This document shows, piece after piece, positions 58,379-64,000 of a DNA stretch of 64,000 nucleotides. Position 1 is the first letter of the stretch. Each line of letters begins with the position of its first letter. The notes under the pieces are model-generated. The model had not been told where the DNA came from and did not search any database. It was given only the letters and a program-made list of their open reading frames with translations. Position numbers and translations under genes: made by a program. Source of the DNA: Tenacibaculum discolor (GTDB lineage: Bacteria > Bacteroidota > Bacteroidia > Flavobacteriales > Flavobacteriaceae); contig NZ_RCCS01000007.1 of NCBI RefSeq assembly GCF_003664185.1, positions 62,001 to 126,000 of the forward strand. Reading direction: 5' to 3'.

Positions 58379-59521
58379 TTAGTAATTTACGTAATCAACA
58401 ATTTCTAGTCCGTAACCAATCATACCTACACGTTTGGTTTGTTTGGTGTTAGAAACTAAACGTAGTTTATGAATGTGTAAATCGTGCAAAATTTGTGCAC
58501 CAATACCGAAATCTTTGTTGTCCATAACTACATTAGGAGCTTTCATTTCTCCTTTAGCTTGGTTTTCTTTTAAAATACGAAGTCTATTTAATAAGTTTAA
58601 TGCTTGCATTTGTTGATTAATGAACAAAATAGCACCTCTACCTTCATCATTAATAACCTTAAACATTTGGTCAAGCTTTTTATCAGCGTTGTTAGTTAAG
58701 GTTCCTAATATATCATTGTTTACCAAAGTAGAGTTTACACGAGTTAAAATGGGTTCGTTTTTACTCCATGTACCTTTAGTCAAAGCAATATGTACTTGGT
58801 TGTTGGTAGTTTGTTGGTAAGCTCGTAAACGGAAATCACCAAAACGAGTTTGAATATTAAAGTCTTCTTTCTTTTCAATTAAAGAATCGTGTTCCATTCT
58901 ATAAGCTACTAAGTCTTCAATAGAAACGATTTTTAAGTTAAACTTTTTAGCAACTTTCATTAGTTGAGGTAGGCGAGCCATGGTACCGTCTTCATTCATA
59001 ATCTCAACGATAACACCAGCAGGCTCTAAACCAGCTAAACGGGCAAAATCAATTGCTGCTTCAGTATGCCCAGTTCTACGTAACACACCACCATTTTTAG
59101 CTTTTAAAGGGAAAATATGTCCAGGTCTAGCTAAATCAAAAGGTTTGGTGTCAGGATTCATCAATGCCTGTACAGTTTTAGCTCTGTCAGAAGCAGAAAT
59201 ACCTGTAGTAACCCCGTTTCCACGTAAATCTACCGATACGGTAAAAGCAGTTTCCATAGGATCAGTATTGTTACTTACCATCATGTTTAGCTCTAACTCT
59301 TTACAACGAGTTTCGGTTAATGGAGTACAAATTAATCCACGACCATGGGTTGCCATAAAATTTATCATTTCTGGAGTTATTTTTTCAGCAGCTGCTAAAA
59401 AATCACCTTCATTTTCACGATCTTCATCATCAACTACGATAATAACTTTACCGTTTTTAATGTCTTCTATAGCTTCTTCAATTGTATTTAATTGAATATT
59501 AGTTGGAGTTTGTGTTGTCAT
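58379..59521 (-). CDS. ribB: 3,4-Dihydroxy-2-butanone-4-phosphate synthase with a degenerate GTP cyclohydrolase II half
   Basis: The 380 residues have RibBA architecture. Residues 1-205 are a complete RibB: IVVDDEDRENEGDFLAAAEK with the acidic metal loop, FMATHGRGLICTPLT, and RTGHTEAAIDFARLAGLEPA. Residues 215-380 follow the fold of GTP cyclohydrolase II, but the three zinc cysteines are gone (the RCDCG-type motif reads TNNADKK near residue 275) and the EGRGIGL catalytic loop after FINQQ is missing. So only the butanone-phosphate synthase is expected to work, and a separate RibA must exist. It overlaps the LptF/G gene by 23 bp. Confidence 0.9.
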   Translation of the reverse strand: MTTQTPTNIQLNTIEEAIEDIKNGKVIIVVDDEDRENEGDFLAAAEKITPEMINFMATHGRGLICTPLTETRCKELELNMMVSNNTDPMETAFTVSVDLRGNGVTTGISASDRAKTVQALMNPDTKPFDLARPGHIFPLKAKNGGVLRRTGHTEAAIDFARLAGLEPAGVIVEIMNEDGTMARLPQLMKVAKKFNLKIVSIEDLVAYRMEHDSLIEKKEDFNIQTRFGDFRLRAYQQTTNNQVHIALTKGTWSKNEPILTRVNSTLVNNDILGTLTNNADKKLDQMFKVINDEGRGAILFINQQMQALNLLNRLRILKENQAKGEMKAPNVVMDNKDFGIGAQILHDLHIHKLRLVSNTKQTKRVGMIGYGLEIVDYVNY

Positions 59522-61301
59522 TGTTTATTTTTTTAGAAAGATTTATTTTTTCTCTTAAATCTTTCAGAGTATAAAAATATATGATAAAATAAAAAGGTAT
59601 TCCTAAAAATAAAAGAACTACATGTAGAATATCTCTTTTTTTATTTAAAGCTTTATAAATATTGTCATAATGAGCAATGGATTTAATAATATAAATAAGC
59701 GATAAAATAACGATAAAGTATCTAATAATAATTAAAGAACCTGTTAAAACAAAGTTATTATCAAAATAACTTTCAGTAAAATAAATTAACAGAAATAGCA
59801 AGTAAAGAATAAGAGCTTTTTTAGCATTTACTTTGTATTCTATAAAATAAGTGTCTATTAATTTTAGATTAATAACATTATCTTTTTTTAGTTTAGATTT
59901 TATAGTAGGTAAAATACTATTAATATCAAATAAGCCTTTATCTTTAGTAGCTCTAACAGTTAACGTTATAGCCAAAGGTAGCATTAAAAATACACTTAGC
60001 CAAGAGCCAGTAATGGCTGTAAGTGAACTTTCTTCTGCTAAGTTTCTTCCAAAAGTATTAGAGAAAAAGTATAAAACGTAAATGGCAATAGCTAAAATCA
60101 TAGGCAACCCCATTCCTCCTTTTCTAATAATAGAACCCAAGGGAGCACCAATAAAGAAGAGCAATAAACAAGAAAGAGAAAAAGCTACACGATTGTAAAA
60201 TTCAATATCGTATAGGTTTAAATACTTTCGTTTGTTTTTTAGTGTGTCTTTGTTAGACTTATTATTGTTTATAGTACGTTCTAATTTAGAAGTGGCTGTA
60301 GATAGAATATTTTGTTTCGCTTTTAACTCAAAGTTTTCAAGAATATCTAACGAAAGGTCTTTGTTTATTAGTGAGTCAGGGTATTGATGTAAATCCTCCA
60401 CATCAATACTCAAAAATAGATTTTTGGCTCTACTTTTAACAAAAGCATCATAGTTTTGTTTCAATGTTGGCAAAGTATCTTTTAGCTGAGCCAAACTTAA
60501 CATGTTGTAGTTTGTTTTATATTTTTCTTCTTCTAAATCATCATTACTAAAAGAAGAAATATCAATATTAATGGTGTACTTTTCAAAGTCAGCGTACGAA
60601 GCAGGCATTTTTTCTCGTTCCTTAAACGAAGCTCCATTTTTTAAGTGATGCTCAAAGTAGTAACCATCTTTTAAGACTAAGGTCATATAACGACTACCTT
60701 CTTCTGAAAGTATTTCACCACTTTTTGCAGTAATAATTTTGTTATTTCCTTTTTTAGAAGACAAATCATAAATCATTACCTCTTTTAAAAGATTGTCTTC
60801 TTCTCCGTATTTTTCTTTAAACTTTATTTGGAAGTTAGGTAACTCTGTGTTAAAGCTTCCAGCAACTAAAGCAATGGCAGGTTGTTTTTTCTTAATGTTA
60901 ACCTTCATATTTAATTGCTTAAGCATTGCATACGGGTAAACATAATTTAGAAATAGAAAATTAATACCACTTAAAAACATAGCTAAGAAAACAATTGGGC
61001 GAACCATTCGTTGTAACGAAACTCCAGCAGATTTTGCTGCAGCGAATTCGTAGTTTTCAGATAAACTACCAAGTGTCATAATAGAAGATAGTAGAACACC
61101 AATAGGTAGGGCTTGAGGAGCTACAAGAAGTGTTGTATACCACAAGAATTTTAAAATAATACCAATACCAATACCTTTACCAGCAAAATTATCAAAAGCT
61201 AACCATAGCGCTTGCATTACCAGTACAAATAGAATGATAAAGAAGGTTGCTAAAAAGGGAACTATAAAGCTTTTTAATATATATCTGTCTAATGTTTTCA
61301 C
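59499..61301 (-). CDS. LptF/LptG-family permease
   Basis: This 600-residue protein is a YjgP/YjgQ permease, a membrane subunit of the lipopolysaccharide export machine. Three N-terminal helices follow TLDRYILKSFIVPFLATFF; a periplasmic beta-jellyroll part and a coiled stretch span about 130-370; three helices follow (LLLFFIGAPLGSIIRKGGMG). Unusually, 130 further residues with two to three extra helices extend the C-terminus, a feature I associate with Bacteroidota members. The start codon is GTG at 61301. Neighbours are a LolA-like carrier and ribB. Confidence 0.87.
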   Translation of the reverse strand: MKTLDRYILKSFIVPFLATFFIILFVLVMQALWLAFDNFAGKGIGIGIILKFLWYTTLLVAPQALPIGVLLSSIMTLGSLSENYEFAAAKSAGVSLQRMVRPIVFLAMFLSGINFLFLNYVYPYAMLKQLNMKVNIKKKQPAIALVAGSFNTELPNFQIKFKEKYGEEDNLLKEVMIYDLSSKKGNNKIITAKSGEILSEEGSRYMTLVLKDGYYFEHHLKNGASFKEREKMPASYADFEKYTINIDISSFSNDDLEEEKYKTNYNMLSLAQLKDTLPTLKQNYDAFVKSRAKNLFLSIDVEDLHQYPDSLINKDLSLDILENFELKAKQNILSTATSKLERTINNNKSNKDTLKNKRKYLNLYDIEFYNRVAFSLSCLLLFFIGAPLGSIIRKGGMGLPMILAIAIYVLYFFSNTFGRNLAEESSLTAITGSWLSVFLMLPLAITLTVRATKDKGLFDINSILPTIKSKLKKDNVINLKLIDTYFIEYKVNAKKALILYLLFLLIYFTESYFDNNFVLTGSLIIIRYFIVILSLIYIIKSIAHYDNIYKALNKKRDILHVVLLFLGIPFYFIIYFYTLKDLREKINLSKKINNDNTNSN

Positions 61302-61394
61302 AGATGCAAAGGTAGTAGGTTAGTGGCATATAAACACAAAAGTTTTGTTAATGATTTTTAAAGTAAATCAAGAACAAAACTTTTGTGTAATTTT

Positions 61395-62048
61395 TTAGTC
61401 AATATAGTATCCTTGCTTAGCGTACTTATTTCTGTCGAAAGAAAAAAGTTGAGCAGATATAGGCTGGTTACCTTTAAACTTAGTAATAGTAAAGGTAGTT
61501 TCAGCACCGTTAGATCCTATTTGTGTTAATTTGTAAATGTGTTTTGTTTTAGCATCAATACCTAATTGAACTTTAACAATATCAGAGTTACTGTCAATAG
61601 GAGTAAGGTCTATATACTGAACTTTACGTCCATTACTGTTTTTTAAAGTTCCCATTTGATAATTATACCCCTCTTTGTAAAAAGTTAGTAATTTAGAAGG
61701 ATAAATAAAACCATCTTCTTCATCTAAGTTACCGTTATTAATGCTAACTTCTTTTTCATCTTGGTTGATAACAACTAACTTCTTTCCATCAAAAATAAAG
61801 GTATTTCCAAGATAGTCTAAGTTGTATTTTTCACCAGATAAAGTAATTTCTCCTCTAATAGGAGGGTCATTGGTAATACCAGCTTCTTTATTTATTAAAG
61901 AAGAGTTAAAACCGATAACCATATTTCTGTAGGTACCCATTTTATTTGAAACTTCGTCAAGCAGTTTTTTTGCATCAGAAGAATTTGTTTGTCCCATAGC
62001 ACTAATGCTAATACATAATCCAATAAATAATAATCCTATTTTTTTCAT
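61395..62048 (-). CDS. LolA-like outer-membrane lipoprotein carrier
   Basis: 217 residues from ATG 62048, where a clean signal peptide begins (MKKIGLLFIGLCISISAMGQ); the frame from 62066 adds six charged residues. The mature part is a LolA/LolB half-barrel: AKKLLDEVSNKMGTYRNMVI near residue 30, a central YNLDYLGNTFIFDGKKLVVI, and TKHIYKLTQIGSNGAETTFT late. It carries lipoproteins through the periplasm. The position between ftsK and the LptF/G permease is common in Bacteroidota and supports an envelope role. Confidence 0.85.
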   Translation of the reverse strand: MKKIGLLFIGLCISISAMGQTNSSDAKKLLDEVSNKMGTYRNMVIGFNSSLINKEAGITNDPPIRGEITLSGEKYNLDYLGNTFIFDGKKLVVINQDEKEVSINNGNLDEEDGFIYPSKLLTFYKEGYNYQMGTLKNSNGRKVQYIDLTPIDSNSDIVKVQLGIDAKTKHIYKLTQIGSNGAETTFTITKFKGNQPISAQLFSFDRNKYAKQGYYID

Positions 62049-62087
62049 CGTCTTTCTTATTTCCACTTTCGGAATAGTTTATAATTA

Positions 62088-64000
62088 TTAATTCTTTTCA
62101 CTCTCTAATAATTGCTCTAAGGCAATTAAATCAGGTACAAGTACTTGTCGTGCTTTACTACCTTCAAAAGGACCTACAATACCCGCGGCTTCTAATTGAT
62201 CTATCAATCTACCAGCACGGTTGTAGCCTAACTTTAATTTACGTTGCAATAACGATGCCGAACCTTGTTGTGCGGTAACAATAACTTCAGCTGCTTCTTT
62301 AAACAGTTTATCTCTGTCTGCGATATCAACATCAAGATTTGTGCCACCTTCTTCACCAACATATTCTGGAAGTAAATAAGCTTCTGGATATGCACGTTGA
62401 GAGCCAATAAAATCAGTAATTTTTTCTACTTCAGGTGTGTCTACAAAAGCACACTGAATACGTATAATATCATTTCCTCCTGAATATAATAAATCACCTC
62501 GACCAATTAATTGGTCTGCTCCAGGAGCATCTAAAATAGTTCTAGAGTCAATTTTTGAAGTTACTCTAAAAGCAATTCTAGAAGGGAAATTTGCTTTAAT
62601 AATCCCTGTAATTACATTTACAGAAGGACGTTGTGTTGCTACAATTAAATGGATACCAATTGCACGTGCTAATTGTGCTAAACGAGCAATAGGAGTTTCT
62701 ACTTCTTTACCAGCGGTCATAATTAAATCAGCAAATTCATCTATTACTAATACAATATATGGTAAAAAGCGGTGTCCGTTTTCAGGATTTAGTTTACGAG
62801 CTTTAAACTTAGCGTTATATTCTTTAATGTTACGAACCATGGCATTTTTAAGCAAGTCGTAACGGTTATCCATTTCAATACATAAAGAGTTTAAAGTATT
62901 TACTACTTTAGTAGTATCTGTAATAATGGCTTCAGAATCATCTGGTAATTTTGCTAAGTAATGACGTTCTATTTTGTTGAATAATGTTAATTCTACTTTT
63001 TTTGGGTCAACCAATACAAATTTTACTTCAGCAGGGTGCTTTTTGTATAGAAGTGATGTTAAAATAGCATTCAATCCTACCGACTTACCTTGTCCAGTAG
63101 CACCTGCCATTAATAAGTGAGGCATTTTGGCTAAATCGATAACAAAGGTTTCATTTGAAATAGTTTTACCTAAAGCAATAGGAAGTTGCATTGGAGACTC
63201 TTGGAATTTCTTTGAAGAAATTACCGAATGCATAGAAACAATAGTTGCTTTTTTATTAGGTACTTCAATACCAATGGTTCCTTTTCCAGGAATAGGAGCG
63301 ATGATACGAATTCCTAAAGCTGATAGCGATAGAGCAATATCGTCTTCTAAGTTTTTAATTTTTGAAATACGTACTCCAGCTTCAGGGACAATTTCATATA
63401 AGGTAATAGTTGGCCCTACAGTAGCTTTTATTTGTGCAATACCTATTTTGTAGTTTTTTAAAGTTTCTACAATTTGATTTTTCTTTGCTTCAAGCTCAGT
63501 TGGGTCAACAGAAATACTTTCGTTGTATTCTTTTAATAAGTTAAAGGTTGGGAATTTGAAGTTTCCTAATTCTAATGTAGGGTCAAATTCACCAAAATCT
63601 TTTATTAATTGATCGGATAAGTTTTCGGTAACGCTTTTTTCTTCTGCAATTTTTTCAATAGCAACTTCTACTTCTTTTTTACTGTCTTCTGATATATTTG
63701 TTATAGGCTCACTGTTTTGGGAGATGTCTAAAGAAATTTCTTTTTTCTTTTCATTATCATTAGTTTCATCAACACCAGAATAGTTAGAAATAGTTGGTTG
63801 TAAATTTTCTAGAGATAATTCAAAATCTGATTTATCTTTTTTAGCTTCTTCAGTTTTAGGAACTTCAGAATTGGTGTTAACATCAGTATCGTTTACAATA
63901 GTAGAGTTGTCTCTGTTAACTTTTGGAGTATCTTTTATAGCATTAGCTTTTTTCTCTTTATTAACTTTTACTTTTTCGCTAATTGCTTCAGGAGTAATAC
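62088..64000 (-). CDS. ftsK: DNA translocase FtsK/SpoIIIE, N-terminal part outside the window
   Basis: The reading frame is open from the window edge to the stop at 62088, giving about 637 residues of a protein near 800. The visible part starts in the acidic and lysine-rich linker, followed by the alpha/beta domain (GIAQIKATVGPTITLYEIVP). The motor has Walker A MAGATGQGKSVGLNAIL near residue 295 of the fragment and YIVLVIDEFADLIMTAGKEV as Walker B. The C-terminal gamma winged helix (QGSASLLQRKLKLGYNRAGR) recognises KOPS-like sites. It moves DNA at the septum and activates XerCD. An ATG at 63233 inside the motor is not the start. Confidence 0.95.
   Translation of the reverse strand, partial: ITPEAISEKVKVNKEKKANAIKDTPKVNRDNSTIVNDTDVNTNSEVPKTEEAKKDKSDFELSLENLQPTISNYSGVDETNDNEKKKEISLDISQNSEPITNISEDSKKEVEVAIEKIAEEKSVTENLSDQLIKDFGEFDPTLELGNFKFPTFNLLKEYNESISVDPTELEAKKNQIVETLKNYKIGIAQIKATVGPTITLYEIVPEAGVRISKIKNLEDDIALSLSALGIRIIAPIPGKGTIGIEVPNKKATIVSMHSVISSKKFQESPMQLPIALGKTISNETFVIDLAKMPHLLMAGATGQGKSVGLNAILTSLLYKKHPAEVKFVLVDPKKVELTLFNKIERHYLAKLPDDSEAIITDTTKVVNTLNSLCIEMDNRYDLLKNAMVRNIKEYNAKFKARKLNPENGHRFLPYIVLVIDEFADLIMTAGKEVETPIARLAQLARAIGIHLIVATQRPSVNVITGIIKANFPSRIAFRVTSKIDSRTILDAPGADQLIGRGDLLYSGGNDIIRIQCAFVDTPEVEKITDFIGSQRAYPEAYLLPEYVGEEGGTNLDVDIADRDKLFKEAAEVIVTAQQGSASLLQRKLKLGYNRAGRLIDQLEAAGIVGPFEGSKARQVLVPDLIALEQLLESEKN

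Noticed and set aside
59499..59540. FMN riboswitch before ribB
   Set aside because: ribB overlaps the upstream permease gene, leaving no leader for an aptamer.
62088..63233. A complete short FtsK starting at 63233
   Set aside because: The same frame stays open to the window edge and encodes the alpha/beta motor domain and linker, so the ATG is internal.

Overview
The window is one AT-rich stretch of a Bacteroidota chromosome, most likely marine Flavobacteriaceae of the Tenacibaculum/Polaribacter kind. This is inferred from protein types, from promoters that fit the Bacteroidota pattern (TTG, about 18-20 nt, TAnnTTTG), and from familiar gene neighbourhoods such as rsfS-ftsH-LUD-cdsA. No rRNA, tRNA or CRISPR array was seen, and both ends cut through genes (a leucine dehydrogenase on the left, ftsK on the right).

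Region by region: 1-8.7 kb holds housekeeping and metabolic genes: leucine dehydrogenase, an ABC exporter, a PUR-domain protein, a menaquinone block (menI-type thioesterase, membrane-anchored hydrolase, menF), a threonylcarbamoyl-AMP synthase, a ceramidase-like membrane protein and a glycosyltransferase. 8.7-18 kb is the accessory part. It carries many copies of two imperfect-palindromic intergenic repeats (A and B), which often sit together as an A-B unit of about 200 bp. It also carries a decayed gene made of 42-bp tandem repeats and, directly behind holA, a run of small orphan genes separated by attC-like palindromes. That run looks like an integron cassette array without an integrase, and it is the most unusual structure in the window. 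Conserved genes (holA, an ABC-F protein, an M90 peptidase) lie between these elements.

18-26 kb holds gcvP, a UbiA-like protein, a fused SerB-SerA serine-biosynthesis protein, and a DoxX / Crp / IclR group. 26.4-34.3 kb is a near-complete operon for kynurenine breakdown through 3-hydroxyanthranilate and 2-aminomuconate (kynU, kmo, RidA-type deaminase, semialdehyde dehydrogenase, SDR, 3-hydroxyanthranilate dioxygenase, ACMS decarboxylase). An IclR regulator is divergent from it and an unknown multi-pass membrane protein closes it. 35-40.5 kb is a TetR-ABC-HlyD-TolC export operon whose ATPase domain has lost canonical motifs.

40.7-53 kb is core: a POT peptide transporter, YceI, an acyl-CoA-binding protein, cdsA, a LUD protein, ftsH, rsfS, birA, pyrE, a Nudix hydrolase and dnaK. 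53-57.5 kb holds small conserved unknowns and an ndh-led operon ending in an AraC regulator. 58-64 kb runs ribB (with a degenerate cyclohydrolase half), an LptF/G permease, a LolA-like carrier and ftsK, all on the minus strand. Several annotated starts were moved downstream of the longest reading frame; the reasons are given gene by gene.
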